Positions 21,412-34,069 of a stretch of 64,000 bases of DNA are shown here, one piece after another. The DNA is taken from contig OY754466.1 in assembly GCA_963575645.1 (NCBI GenBank), positions 44,424,001 through 44,488,000 on the forward strand, in the 5' to 3' direction. The notes beneath the pieces were generated by a model, which did not search any database, was not told the DNA's origin, and was given only the letters and a program-made list of their open reading frames with translations. Each line of letters starts with the position of its first letter. Within the stretch, counting starts at the first letter, position 1. Both the position numbers and the translations under genes were made by a program. The stretch comes from Xanthostigma xanthostigma. Taxonomy: Eukaryota > Arthropoda > Insecta > Raphidioptera > Raphidiidae.

Positions 21412-21772
21412 AATAATAATAATAATAATAATGCGTTTAACGTCCGCTTCTCGACTTTATATCATAACAGAGGTCATTCGCACCGCTACTATTTTCCATC
21501 TATCAACTCAATAAATTAATAGCAATGGGCGAATGAAGGAATTTTAGGACATTAGGATAATGTAGGTCAATTTTGAGCAATGAAATTGAACAGGTTATCG
21601 GCCATGGCCTTGAATAACGATCCATCTTGATATTTATCTGGAATTATTGAGGGAAACCATGGAAAACCTCAACAAGATGGCCGGTACAGGAATTACCGTC
21701 TCAGCCACGAAACCGGTACCTCCCGAATGCGAGCTTAGTGCTCTCACCACTACGCCACCCGACTCGGTGATA
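21412..21772 (-). mobile_element. tRNA-derived SINE with ATT tail
   Basis: The minus strand reads CCGAGTCGGGTGGCGTAGTG. TGGCGTAGTGG (21757-21747) is a perfect A-box, a weak B-box follows near GGTTTCGTGGC, and the body contains GGTTTTCCATGGTTTCCCTC. The 3' end at about 21412-21432 is an (ATT)n run like the LINE tails at 29640 and 46945. SINEs of this type borrow a LINE tail for mobilisation (family knowledge). Confidence 0.7.
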
Positions 21773-22432
21773 GCATAAACTACTTTAGCATAGCCTCGCT
21801 TTGCACTAGACAATATTTTATAAGATAATTACAAAAGCGTTATGCGGGGGCTTACTGTACAAAGCGACGATAGTGTTACAATTTACACCGCTTGTATTGT
21901 TATATGAATTATGATCTCTATACGCCATCGGAGAGTGTTGGGTTTCTCACAACTTTCGCTTTTCATTTTGTAACTTAATTACTGCTGTGACTTCTTTTGT
22001 TATTATTTGATTACGCTTCTTTAGTTTCTAATTATTGCATTATTGTTTTACTTTCAACCGCGGAAATATACATATTTTAGTTAATAAATTATAACGACTT
22101 ATATGACGTTCGTAACAGTCTATTGTCAATGTTTCACATGTCATATCATTTTAATTTTTAACCGACGAAAAACAAAAACGGAGGAGGTTCAAGTCGACGC
22201 GTATATATTTTTTTTGTTTATGTATGACCACGCATAACTTTTTACAGAGTAGTCCGATTTTGATAATTATTTTTTTGTTTGAAAGGGTATACCCCGAAGT
22301 TGGTCCCATATGGTAAAAAAATTCCAACCCTAAGGGTGGGAAAATAGGGGTGATTTATTGTTCACTCACAGATTTTCATGCTGAGTTGTGTATTATAATT
22401 ATAAATTATATAGCCACAAAAAATTATAAAAT

Positions 22433-22923
22433 AAAAACTTTTTAACAAAAAAATTAAACCGCCGAAAAACTGAAAAGCAAAAAATAATAAATCTTTTTAT
22501 TTAACTAAGTTCTATTTAAGTAGTTGAACGTATGTGACAGTCTAGTATATCTAAGTAATTTTGAGTCGGCGTCAAACAATCAATAAACAAAGATCCCTAA
22601 AAGAAATAACCAAATCAAATTAACAATGATACCTGAAATCTCCAGTGATAAACATTAACATTCCAAACATGCGCTCTCCACACGACCACTCGCAAAGACG
22701 TGTGCCCTCAGTGTGTGCCCGTTCGGGTTGCTCTGTCGCTGACATTAACTTCGTGAACGCTCAGAGATTTCCGGCGAAGGATTGTTGACGCCGACTCAAA
22801 ATTACTTAGATATACTAGACTGTCACATACGTTCAACTACTTAAATAGATCTTAGTTAAATAAAAAGATTTTTTTTTCCTTTCAGTTTTTCGACGGTTTA
22901 ATTTTTTTGTTAAAAAGTTTTTG
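22433..22923. mobile_element. Foldback element, ~145-bp arms
   Basis: The left arm 22433-22576 and right arm 22782-22923 are inverse copies (TTAACAAAAAAATTAAACCG; TTGAGTCGGCGTCAA at the inner edge). The 205-bp centre is GC-richer, with CGACCACTCGCAAAGACGTG. Confidence 0.75.
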
Positions 22924-22960
22924 CAGTAGGTACGCAGTTTGTATTGCAATATCTATACTA

Positions 22961-23090
22961 ATATATAATGCTGAAGAGTTTGTTTGTTTGCGCTAATCTC
23001 AGGAACTACTGGTTCAAATTGAATTTTTTTTTTGTTGGATAGCCCATTTTAATTGCGATATTTGTATTTTAACTTTCATCCACAGATGCG
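22961..23090. repeat. Partial copy of the CTATACTAATAT repeat
   Basis: TCTATACTAATATATAATGC, GAACTACTGGTTC and TTTGTTGGATAGCCCATTT match the start of the 31270 and inverted 34430 copies. Confidence 0.6.
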
Positions 23091-23430
23091 CAATAGGGTT
23101 GCAAGACAGCAATATAACGGTAAATTTTTAAATGGATGTTGTATAATATTTTATTCAATCTGAAGGCAATTTAATGTAATTATAGACGTTAATGACTTAA
23201 GTTGTCAAACATCTATAAACTACAATGAATACAACAAACATCATATAGTTAAATTTTTCAAAGTTAAATGTCTCTGGTTAAATTGAACTTTGATGTCCTC
23301 AGCAACAATTTATGGGATAGAATGTTTCCGTATATATTAATTAAAGAGGCATTAAGTAACGTAAATAGCAGTCGATGCAATAAATGCATTTCCTTGTTAA
23401 CATATGCATCAGAAATTGTTAATTGCGTTA

Positions 23431-23893
23431 AGGCCGCTGCACACGAGGCTAGAAATGCTGCTAGAAACGCTGCTAGGAGTTCTGCTAGCCGGTAGGCTGG
23501 GTACGAAGCTAGAAATGACGTCACTGCGGGCTGGTCTGCTAGCTCACAAGATAGGTTTTAAAATTAGAACAAGGGCTATTTTCCCTGCGAGATTTGCTGC
23601 TAGGTATGAGCAAGAACCAATCAGGAAGCAGTATCTTGTCACGTGGGCACTTGAACAAACACCCACAAACCAACATGGTGTCGCATTCTGTTCAGAGTCA
23701 CAACAGACACGTTTTGCTCTGTGTTTATATTCGAACTGTCACTGCGCGCGCACCATATCCACAAATCAAGCTTGAAAAATAGTCTCGTGTGAAGCGAGCA
23801 CTTAACAGCAATCAAGAGAACCAGCGCTAGAAAACTCGTAGGCAAATCTTGCAAAGAATCTAGCAGCGTTTCTAGCCTCGTGTGCAGCGGCCT
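23431..23893. mobile_element. PIF/Harbinger-type MITE copy 1, 463 bp
   Basis: The terminal repeat AGGCCGCTGCACACGAGG / CCTCGTGTGCAGCGGCCT is flanked by TTA on both sides (23428-23430, 23894-23896). The inner subterminal motif GCTAGAAACGCTGCTAG recurs. The 3-bp TWA duplication is the hallmark of PIF/Harbinger elements. Six copies are in this window. Open frames inside are not genes. Confidence 0.88.
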
Positions 23894-23953
23894 TTAGTTT
23901 CCGTGTGTAATATATGTTTTCTCTCATTCTTTTATTATATACACAATAATACT

Positions 23954-24115
23954 GTTATACTGGGTTGCAGAAAGGATTGTAAAAAAAATGATTTGACATA
24001 ACCTTAATTTGTGATAAAATAATTACAGTTCCCATACATCAGGAGCAGCTTAATTTCGTATTCAAACTCCGTGTCACCTAGAATATTAGATTGTACTCAG
24101 GGCTCATTTAAGTAT
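23954..24115. repeat. Dispersed repeat, partner at 43010-43135
   Basis: CTGGGTTGCA.AAAG.ATTGT, ATAATTACAGTT and CATCAGGA.CAG are shared in order with 43010-43135, same orientation. Confidence 0.6.
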
Positions 24116-24863
24116 TACGTAAGCAGAATTTTAGTTATTTTTTGAACTTATTTTTTATTAATAATACTTTTAAACTTCTTAAAATGAAGAATATGGTTAT
24201 TGGCTACGCCATAATCCACGACTGCACGAGTATTGCCAATTCTCACTATGTTATATAACAAACCTAAACACGCTACTTGAGTTACGTCTAATCGGAGTAA
24301 TTGACTTAACTACAGGCTGACAAAAAGTCTTATCTTAATGTTTTCTATTCATCTTATCTCTTAAAGCTCAGTTCTTACAACGAAACAACGGCGTAGGTAC
24401 AAATTATCTCATCTAATGGGAAGAATTCTCACAATGAAATTAGATTATATTTGTTATACACATTTGTACAATATTATAACAGCTGTTTCCTGTGTCATTC
24501 TGATTTAATGAGTTACCGTTATCATAATAGACTACCGCGTAAAACGCCGTGTTATATAATTCTGCTTTGTTTCAAATATTGCCAAATATAAGGTTGTGAT
24601 TTCGTTATAATGAAAAAGCCGGAACATCGAAGTCTGTTTATTTCAAAAAGATAAATACATATTAGATGTAATTATACATCTACTAGCAGTCCGTCCCGGT
24701 TTCACCTGGATGGGATACTATTTCGTTTGCGGCCCGGCGTCTGAACTAATAGTTTTTAGCAAATTCTACCAGATTTGCTTCTGAACTAACAGCTTTGAGC
24801 GAATTCTAACAGATGTGGCCATTTGGTGTTAAAGCGATTTTTTTTGTTTGCTTCTGAACTAAT

Positions 24864-25205
24864 TAGAGCTGTAAAAGTAACGAGAAATTGTGTACCCGTA
24901 TGTATTCGTTACTTAAAGAACCAGTATCCGTTACTTTTGTGTCGTTACGTTACTCGTTACTTTTCATACGACATACAATCGTGTACTAACAGCATCAAGC
25001 ATGTGCCATCGCATCGAGGCGCGCCGCATTCGTGATACGATATGACTTCGTCCGTATAACGTATAACCGCATCAAACGATTCGAACTGACATGGACACGA
25101 CAAATGCGAGTAACGAAATGAATTTGTAAGTAACGATTCGTTACTTCGAGTCAGACGATGTACCCGTTACTCAGTAATGAATACATACGGTTTGTTACAG
25201 CTCTA
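24864..25205. mobile_element. hAT-type MITE, 342 bp
   Basis: The ends are TAGAGCTGTAA and TTACAGCTCTA, with a perfect 8-bp target duplication GAACTAAT. The interior has many GTTACTCGTTAC-like motifs, probable subterminal transposase sites. Confidence 0.9.
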
Positions 25206-25473
25206 GAACTAATAATTTTTAACAAATTCTATCAGATGTCGCTGCATGTTACTAAAACAGTTTTTTTTTTGAGAAAACACCGTAATTACAAAAAGAACCA
25301 AATAATTTTAAAAAAATCATTACTTTCTCAGGTGCACTGGCTTTCATTAGACACCCCACTCGATGAAGTTGACATTTTTTATTTTTCCATAGCCTGTTTA
25401 ACCCAATTATTACAGATATTTATCCGAATAATTTACTCTAAATTACATGATTGCGTCATAACAAGCTTTAACT

Positions 25474-26166
25474 ATGCAAAATTTTAAATATCTAGTTGAA
25501 AATCCTGACAAGTTGACAATTAATGATCAGAACCAAGTAGATTTTTGCAACTCAATAAAATTTTTAGGAATTACCATAGATAAAAATTTATCATGGAAGC
25601 AACATGTTGAAAATGTTATAAATAAAACTATCTCTTATGTATATTTACTCAGAAGATTAAACTCAAAAATATCCCAAAAGGAATTAATAAATATTTATCA
25701 TGGATTAGTAAATTCTAACCTACAGTATGGTATTATCATATGGGGAAACTCAAGTTACATTGAAGATTTGTTTTTAATACAAAAAAAATGTATCAGAGCA
25801 ATAGCCAAAATTAGCAGTAGAACATCATGCAGAAATTTTTTCAAGAAATTAAAAATATTAACAGTCTATGACTGCTACATATTCAAATGTGCTATATTCT
25901 ACTTGCAAAATCCAGACTTATTTCAATTACATGAGACAAGGCATGATCACAATACCCGACACAAATCGAAGGATCAATTAAATCTATTAAAAACAAATCT
26001 TCACGTAGTTTATACTGGCGTGACAAACTCTGTTATAAGAATTTATAACAAAATACCAACCAAAATCAGAAACTTGCCACTGAATCAGTTTAAAAAACAA
26101 TTCAAAAAGATTCTAATAAATCAATGTAATTACAGCCTCAATGAGTATTTCGATATGAATTTTTGA
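25474..26166 (+). pseudogene. LINE reverse transcriptase C-terminus, 230 codons
   Basis: The open frame contains FLGITIDKNLSWKQHVENVI, LVNSNLQYGIIIWGNSSYIE and HDHNTRHKSKDQL, the usual order at the end of Jockey/CR1-type reverse transcriptases. The catalytic part is lost by 5' truncation. The 3' end (26166-26275) has AATGAATAAAG and then a (TATG)n tail, as in target-primed retrotransposons. It is the best preserved LINE end here and is still open. Confidence 0.85.
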
Positions 26167-26249
26167 TTGATATATGTTTTTATTATATTTATATTTGTTG
26201 ACGCTATTTATGCAGTGTATACCTGTCTAAATGAATAAAGAAGCTATGT

Positions 26250-26275
26250 ATGTATGTATGTATACCGTTAGTTCT
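26250..26275 (+). repeat. (TATG)n tail of the LINE copy
   Basis: Several TATG units directly follow AATAAAGAAGC and mark the 3' end of the LINE. Confidence 0.7.
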
Positions 26276-26284
26276 AGGAACCTG

Positions 26285-26370
26285 TGCACAGACGGACGGA
26301 CGGACAGACGCCGGAATGAGACTATAAGTGTTCCGTTTTTCCAATTTTGGAACGGAACACTAAAAATGTT
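26285..26370. repeat. ACGG-rich interspersed repeat end
   Basis: GACGGACGGACGGACAGACG followed by GTTCCGTTTTTCC and GGAACGGAACACTAAAAATG matches a motif order common at the ends of insect interspersed repeats. Confidence 0.45.
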
Positions 26371-27160
26371 ACGGGTCCACGGCGACTTGATTGCACTGAC
26401 CGCGCGGATTTTTGTTTATTAGTAAATTATCCTTTCAGGATTTTTCAGTAACAAACTAGTCGCCTTCCATATTTGAGTCAACTTTTTGACCCTCCTCCCC
26501 CATGCGACTTTACTATATTACGAAGTCGTTACCTTTTATAGAAATGTAAGTCATGTCGACTTTCACGCAGTTACGGTACTAGAATCACAAACTTACATGA
26601 CTCGACTGTGACTGTTGTTTTATGATTTTAATGTTTCTGCGCAAAATTTATATTTTACATTTAAAATATTTACATAACAGATACAGTTCGGGACAAAAAT
26701 ATGTAGAAACTAACATCATACAAAGATATGATTAAAACGACTTTTCATTTAAAAAACTTTAAGAATTGTTTTTGAATAAATGAGTAATTTAGAGTTAAGG
26801 TTGTTTTTTTCTATTAATTTTTACATGCAAAAGTGCTATGCAATAATTTAGTTCATGATTAAAAAATATTTCTGTTCAGTAATAATTAGTAATTCGATTA
26901 AATAAAATATTATTTTAAAATTAATAGTAGGTAGGTTATACAGTGCGTGAATTGGGTATATGCATGTAACTTATATTTAGTCGAAATATTATTTTTTTTA
27001 ATATTTTTAGCAATTGATTAAACTCTAAATAGTCTTTTCTTCTTAAATAGTTTGCTAAGTAATACCTAAATATAAATTAAACAAAAATGCAATAAATACG
27101 CGCGAAATATAAAATATTGAAACATAATGTGCCGTCAAAGTCTGTTGTAAACATAACTAT
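26371..27160. other. AT-rich spacer
   Basis: No gene, tandem repeat or foldback recognised. Confidence 0.4.
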
Positions 27161-27399
27161 TCGGAAACCAAAGGAATGGTGAGACCTCTGGTGAGAAATG
27201 CGCCAAACTGTTCTAAGGGAGGTTTTTGACAGGTAAACATTGATTTAGAAAAACATATGAAGGAGGCTAACCTAGTCTCATCATGTTTTTCTAAATCAAT
27301 GTTTACCTTATGCCTCCATAGTTTATCTGTCAAAAACCCTCCTTAGGACAGTTCGGCGCATTTCTCACCAGAGGTCTCACCATTCCTTTGGGTTCCGAA
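27161..27399. mobile_element. Foldback element, ~100-bp arms
   Basis: TCGGAAACCAAAGGAATGGT at the left is inverted at the right end. The arms 27161-27257 and 27284-27399 are nearly identical apart from a small insertion in the right arm. The loop is about 25 bp. Confidence 0.85.
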
Positions 27400-29489
27400 T
27401 TTGTATGGTTGCCATAGAATAATTGTAGCTAAAGCTACAATTATCAATACCAGTAATAAGTATGATTGTTGACATTGACTATGATGTCACAGATATCCCG
27501 CGCCAGAGGGCGCGTTTGAATAACCAAAAGATCTTGCCCAAAAGGATATTTATTTTTTTAATTTAATAAGAATGCTTTAATGAACGATTTCATGTGTTTA
27601 ATAACTTTTAATATGAAAATAATTGATTTTAAATGGTGTCAAAAATTGTGCGTATATCCGAATGGGTTATATTATGTTAAAACGAGCGTCCAACGTCCAT
27701 ACGAGTCATAAAATATAATAACGTAGGAGATATATAAGTATTTTTTGCACGTACCCCCTAAACGCCTACTTTGCTGTCTCTGTTGTTCATATGAATTTAA
27801 ATGGCAACAAACAGAGAAATTATTGTTGAATTCGTAAAATCGCATTTCTTATGTTTTTACGACCGCTACACAGCTATGAAAAGAAGCTATTTTGTAGGGG
27901 GCTGTACAAAAAATAATTTAAAACACTTATCACAATGAAGCGTTTACAAAACAAAACATATAAAAATGTTAATGCAGTCATACAGTTATGTTTAAAGATA
28001 AAATATCAGGATAAAATTGACACAATATATACACACAAACGGAAGCATTTTAAAAATGAATTTGAAACGAGAAAACAAACCCTAACAGATCACAATGTGA
28101 ATAGAAGAAAACCGTTGTGGCTTTTTGTTAAAATACATCGTGTTTGATGTAGGTACGTTCTTTTTGTGTCAAAAATGTCTACACCAATGGAAATTAAAGA
28201 CTGATAGAAGAATTCCTCTTGGTGCTTTTTACGCATCGTTCGGAATTTCACGTATACTCTATAAAACTGTGTTGCATGATTTTGGGCTAACAAGAAAATT
28301 TCGTTAACCGTCGAGTTTTCTACATTAGGGAAAAAACTTAACCGTTAAAAAAGTGCAAGCAGGGACTGGTAGGGCCACAGGGATTGTGGAAATTTTCCCG
28401 GTAGGTCGGGGTCCGCCGTATTAATTTATGTATTTTTTGTTTATTAGTTATATCCGCGGTGAACACAGTTACAGGCTCCTCTGTCCCACTGGGCACTCTG
28501 GGCTCGTGACCAGGGCCCCGCGATCGATAGGGGCCCCCTAGCTCCTGCCAGATCACCAAACGATAATCGATATTTATTATCGAAAAACATATTTATTTCG
28601 AAAAAAACAAACGATAATGACTGACTACAATACCTGCTTGCTTATAAACTCTTGCATACGCGTAGCTACTCTACTCTCGCCCGAAAATCAGGCTTTCCGA
28701 TTTCAGCTTGTTTAGGTACATTTAAATATATAAAAATACAACTTAAGTACAATGCTTAAAGAGAGATTAACCAGTTTGTCGCTGATGTCCACAGAATGTG
28801 ATATGCTCAAAAACATAGATTTTGAAGAAGTCATTAAAGATTTTGCCCATCTCAAATCTAGAAGGGTACCTCTTCAATCAACATAGATTTTTAAGCATTA
28901 ACCTGTGAATGCTAAAAGAGTTACTTTTGTGGATTATATTACATTATCTATTCATTTAATGTGACTGTAAAGAAATAAAAATAAATCTAGATCCTTGCAT
29001 ATCTATTTCTCTGTCTATTCTAACAAAAAAGTGCTCTCAAGGTCATAGGGGCCCCATTATCCTAATGTGCCTAGGGCCTCCAATAGGTTAAAGACGGCAG
29101 TTATGTCCACGGTGGATAGTCTATTCGAGTATGGTTAACATGCCACTGTTAGTTCTGGCTGATATGCACAGAATTAAGGGTCTATGTAACCTGTTGAGGA
29201 AACCTGGAATCACTGTTTATTTTAAAGCGACACGTTATAATTAATGAAAGTGCTTTATTGTCTGTGTTTTATTTCAAAAACCTTTAAAATAATACGAAAA
29301 TTACAAACATATTTCTTGTACCATGGAGAGCGGTGTTATACACATTAATAATGTTAATTCTGACCCTTATGAAACAACACAACAAACGACATTTACAGTG
29401 AAACACGAGAAAAATCTTCCTTGTACAAAAAGACGCAAACACAACTGCTGCAGATATAAAATATAATATATTGTTATTTATAACAAAGG
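27400..29489. other. Decayed repeats, no gene
   Basis: GC-richer islands at 28365-28420, 28480-28555 and 29045-29085 contain CAGGGCCCCGCG and GGGGCCCC motifs typical of hAT MITE ends, but I could not pair two ends with a target duplication. Confidence 0.35.
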
Positions 29490-29627
29490 GGAAGACCAAA
29501 AACATCGTAGAGAAGAACTGTTCGTGAAGAAGTTATGGAACAAGGAACTACCTGGCTTCAAATAAAAAATATGGCAAAAGATAGGACTAGATTTAAAATT
29601 TTCGTAGACGCCCTATGCTCCACTTAG
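29490..29627 (+). pseudogene. LINE ORF2 C-terminus remnant
   Basis: The frame reads GRPKTS-stop-RRTVREEVMEQG, TTWLQIKNMAKDRTRF, KIFVDALCST-stop. The pattern TVREE..., W, AKDR.R..., ALCST-stop is the usual end of one insect LINE group. An in-frame stop shows decay. The (ATT)n tail follows directly. Confidence 0.75.
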
Positions 29628-29639
29628 GAGTTAAAGGAA

Positions 29640-29717
29640 TTTATTATTATTATTATTATTATTATTATCATTATTATTATTATTATTATCATTATTATTA
29701 TTATAATTATTATTATA

Positions 29718-29764
<47 letters not shown>
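29640..29764. repeat. (ATT)n microsatellite, ~125 bp
   Basis: A run of TTA/ATT triplets with a few ATC and ATA interruptions directly after the LINE remnant, so it probably grew from the LINE tail. Confidence 0.95.
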
Positions 29765-29765
<1 letters not shown>

Positions 29766-29929
29766 TATAACACACTGTATCTACCCAAAAACAGAGTACC
29801 TTAAGAAATGTATCTAGATCGAAAATGCAGTTTTATGTACGTGTGACATTATATTAAAACGAACGACCAGCGAGTTTAACAGTCGCACGAGACATAACAG
29901 CATTACGTTCGAGATACATTTTGTATTTT

Positions 29930-30470
29930 TGAACTAAAACTTCTTTACGCACGCTTGACTTAGGGAGTAAGCTGGTGAAAGCCTGACGAGAGATTTACCT
30001 GTGATCGGGCGAGGCGAGTTAGTGAAGATAGAAAGAGGATGACAAATACTTCACTGGCTAGTGGCGCCATCAGGTGGACGAAAATATAAGCAGTACTAAC
30101 AATAGAATGACACATACTTTACATGCCAGTGGCGCTATCGGGTGACAGAAAAAAGTTTTGTAAACCTACTTTAAATAATATTTCATAAAGGTTTACCCTT
30201 AAAATCCAACGAGAGCTTAGTAATTGCAATGTATTACTTTTGTTTTCATTATCTTTATGTTTATATTTCTTTCTTGTTAGATTAGACTGTTCATTTCGTT
30301 CTTGAACAATTTTATAAATTAATATTTTGTTCAATACATTAAATATTCTACGTTGAAAGTAAATAAATAGTAAAATCATTTTAAAGTTCATATTTTGTGA
30401 ATTTTAGCGTGAATAATAACAAATTATGGCAGGAAAAGTTTTACTTCAGTCGTGTGGTCTAAAGCACACT
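29930..30470. mobile_element. Dispersed repeat family T, copy A
   Basis: It is inverted relative to copy B at 60490-60985. Shared blocks are AAACTTCTTTACGCACGCTTG, GATCGGGCGAGGCGA, the 57-bp submotif with CGAAAATATAAGCAGTACTA and, at the other end, TTTTACTTCAGTCGTGTGGTCTAAAG (shared across the end). Short inverse ends GAACTAAAACTTC / AGTTTTACTTC are visible. A partial copy lies at 52977-53110. Confidence 0.7.
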
Positions 30471-30524
30471 AGTTTCTTTAACATACCTCCTATAAAATAG
30501 CTTTATTTTCACTTCTAAATAAGT

Positions 30525-30845
30525 ATCCACACTAATATTATAAATACAAAAGTAACTCTGTTTGTCTGTTACGCTTTCACGGCCAAACCGTTGGGCCGAT
30601 TGCGTTGAAATTTAATATGGAGTTAGTTTGTAGCCCGGGGAAGGACATGGCTATTTTTCTTTCAAAATTAAACCTCTATGGGAATGAAGTGGGGGTTTTA
30701 ATATCGTATTTGAAGTTACACTTTCACGACAAGACCGCTGGACCGATTGTAATAAAATTTAATATGGAGATAATTCAAACTCTGGGGAAGGACATAAACT
30801 ATTTTTTTCAAAAATTAACCCCGGCGGTGACGGTTAGTTTTTCCT
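30525..30845. repeat. CTATACTAATATTA-type repeat, dimeric
   Basis: After CACACTAATATTATAAATAC, a monomer of about 160 bp occurs twice: CGCTTTCACGGCCAAACCG ... TTTAATATGGAG and CACTTTCACGACAAGACCG ... TTTAATATGGAG, each followed by GGGGAAGGACAT. Confidence 0.65.
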
Positions 30846-31269
30846 GTTAAAGCAAGCTCAACAGAAGTGAATTCTTAAATTAATTACTTATTAAAAAAGT
30901 TGTAATAGCGAATGTTGGTTCGTTGTGTATCCGACTTTATGCAAGCCGACTAGCAACAAGTCAGCCATTTATTTTACGACCTTCTCCTTCACATTTAACG
31001 GCTATTCCCACCTACGTCCGTATATTATTGTGTTTTGTGCCGTTTTAAAACTAACACTTTATATGATGAACTCGCCGAAGCGTACACCGATGATCTCAAA
31101 TGACTCTTAATAAGTACCTACTAGAAGAAAAAAGAAAAAAATATATAAATATAATACGCAATTATTAACCTTCAAGGGTTCGGCAGCCCCTGATCTAGGG
31201 GAGGGGGGGGGGCAAACCGAGGCGCCTCGGTGGCAATTTCAGGGGGCGTCAAAATCATAATATAATATG

Positions 31270-31625
31270 GTAATCTACATCTATACTAATATAGAGTTTG
31301 TTTGGTTGAACGTGCTAATCTCAGAAACTACTGGTTCGAATTGAAAATTTTTTTTTTGTTGGATAGCCCATTTATCGAGGAAGGCTATAGGCTATATAAT
31401 ATCATGCTACGACCAATATAAGCGGAGCAACAATGAAAAATGTTGAAAAATGTAACTCAAAATTTGTCCGTCCGACAAAAACTTTTGAACGGTAACTCCG
31501 ATCATCATTGAAATTTGGACACAACATTCATCTTAGTAAACTAAGATGAATGTGCGTACTCATGTACCTCCCTTCCTCATTCGTTCTTTTGCACCCGGGT
31601 GAAACCGGGCGGGACCGCTAGTATT
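31270..31625. repeat. CTATACTAATATAG repeat, full-length type
   Basis: The head CTATACTAATATAG, the middle TTTGTTGGATAGCCCATTTA and the tail TTTTGCACCCGGGTGAAACC are shared with the inverted copy at 34070-34430 and with 52165-52520. Confidence 0.65.
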
Positions 31626-32710
31626 GTCCCGTTCACGAAAAATGCCAACCATTATATGTGAGTTTTTTTTGAGTAATATTATCTCAAACGCTGGAGAGAA
31701 GGGGGGGCGCCGTTATCAAGTTTCTGCCCCGGTTCGTAAAAATCGTAGATCCGGAGCTGGGGCTCCATACATTGTTTGCCAAGTACCTAGCTATTTTAAA
31801 TTTAAAACACCACAGGATCTCAACTTTGAAGGAGTAAGAGGACTGATCTTAAATTGTCGTATCAGGACATTCTGGCAGATTCCCTTGACATTTTTCATAT
31901 TACACATTTTTATTTTTATTAGTACGTGCGTTTTAAGTTGGCAGTGTTTACCTATATTTTAATATCAAAATATAAACCATTAAGCAATCATAAAAGATTA
32001 GCTAGTAACACACTCCGTTGATTTGATTAATTTTTTTTCTAGTGTAACACATTTCACATTATTTTTAATGCAGTTTGAACAGAAAAAAATTGTAACAAAT
32101 GAAATATTTTGCATCGAAATAGAACGTGTAGTAAAAATCAAGGTAACATTGATATATTATTTCTTTTCTATGTACCTACGTGATTTGTTTAGATTTACAG
32201 CTTGACTAAATTTGAAACTGGACAACAAAAAAAGTATCAAAATGTTATTCCAATATGGAAAGAGTTGACCGATTCCCATGGCCGTTGGTGTAGAAAAAGT
32301 GCCATTCACTCCGATCGTCATTTGTTCCGACAGTCGTGTGTTTGATAGCTCATTTGTTACTCTGTTCAATAACCGAAACCGAATTTCAAATAACAAAAAT
32401 AACACACAAAAATACATTCATTTGTTACTTTTTTGTAACTGCGCAGACGGCGAAATATTTTTGCTTGGTTAGAGCGCGGATAAAAAATAGATATATTTTT
32501 AATTAAAGCGAACAAGGAAGTAATAAGAAACAACATTCCAGAAATTATTTAAGTGTAATATACAATTGTCCTGACATTTCTAATATAAGGAAGACAAGAA
32601 ATGTTTCTTTACTCTTATCTAATTTAGGTTTTTTTCCCAGACTGCAGACGTCTAATCTTTCTGCTGGCTATATTAAAAGAAGCGAGTCGCAATAAACCAT
32701 AAATGGTATT

Positions 32711-32970
32711 ATAAATGTTTTATTGCACTTAAAAACTATACTGTGTTCAAATAATTAAATGAGTATTCAAATATAGGCTTTTAAAAATAGCCGATTATAA
32801 ATTTTTTATTGCACTTAAAAATTATACGGTGTTCAAAGAATTAAATGAGTATTCAAATATAGGCTTTTAAAAATAGCCGATTATAAATTTTTTATTGCAC
32901 TTAAAAATTATACTGTGTTCAAATAATTAAATGAGTATTCAAATATAGGCTTTAAAAATAGCCGATTTTT
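32711..32970. repeat. 86-bp tandem repeat, three units
   Basis: TATTGCACTTAAAAA begins at 32721, 32807 and 32893. Units differ by only a few bases (for example ACTGTG/ACGGTG) and the third lacks one T. Such similarity points to recent amplification. Confidence 0.9.
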
Positions 32971-34069
32971 AATATCGCGTTTATTACAAGCTCCGCATTT
33001 TCCAGACTGCATAGAAAGGAGGCACCATATTCGCTACATGCATGACCTTGAGTTACTAAACATACAGCGCCCGTGGTGGCGAAAAGTTTCGGTTACGGTC
33101 CTACTGTCGGCAGATTTTCTGCCGACACCGAAACTCCAATTTAATGCCGAAACTCGCCGAAACCGAAAGTATTTGGAATCTATTTTCATCAATTAGTTTG
33201 TTCTAATTTTTACTTTAAAACTATGATAATAATAATGACTTTTTTAAAAAACTATTCTGAAGATGGACTAATATGTTCAAAAGACCTTAATATATAAATT
33301 AATACATTTTTTGGAAAGGATTTCTTCTTATTTTCATCTGAAATTTCCAAATTTATGGCGTATTTGAAAAATTACCGAAAGTAGAATCTTAATTTTTGCT
33401 TTATTATTTCATTTCGTCGTCGGTTAGTTTGGAACAAAGTCTGCAAAGTACTTGCATTGTAATTAATAATAATTATAATATATGTAGATTGTAGAGGACG
33501 TTTCTTATAATAAAATCTAATTATGTACAATAAAATTTTAATTATTTTATATACATATAAGTTTAAAATTTGTCTAGCCCACGCTTATTTGATGGAAACA
33601 AAGCATTTGATGCTTGCAGCTAGTTAGTCCTTGAATAATTTATTATTCCTGACGGCACTGTGTCGTTTTGTCGGTATAAATAATTTTTGTCAATTGTGCG
33701 AATTATTACGAACAATAGTTTTATTAAGGTTGTTATTAGATAATAAAATTTTTACAAGACCTCTAGTCATATATTTGCATAACAATGATTTTTTTTATTT
33801 AAGACTAGCAGCCCGAACCAGCTTCACCCGAATTTGTAGATTATTTTTTTCGTCGACTTACGTTGCAAAATTGGTTTCCACAAAAAGCGCTTTCATTTTA
33901 ACACTATAATGTGTAGGTTCATTCTTAATATTGGTGACTAAAATTTGGAAATCAAAGAGATTACCTCCTACATTCAACTTACAAACTTTATCTCTTTATG
34001 ATCAGACATTTCCGGGATTATATTATGGGCTAATACCATTTCATAAATTTTCCAATTGATTCTTATAAT
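32971..34069. other. Spacer with repeat pieces
   Basis: A short GCCGAAAC-rich stretch at 33080-33175 and a fragment of the GCAGCCCGAACCAGCTTCAC repeat at 33800-33910 are seen. No gene. Confidence 0.4.

Noticed and set aside
23404..23775. Open frames with LLAGRLGTKLEMTSLRA-like sequence
   Set aside because: The same frames reappear at 39566-39952, 42462-42223 and 54416-54135 because they lie inside copies of one non-coding MITE. Lengths and frames are not conserved.
32157..32417. 86-codon minus-strand frame overlapping a plus-strand frame
   Set aside because: Both strands are open over the same stretch with no recognisable domain; no basis to choose either.
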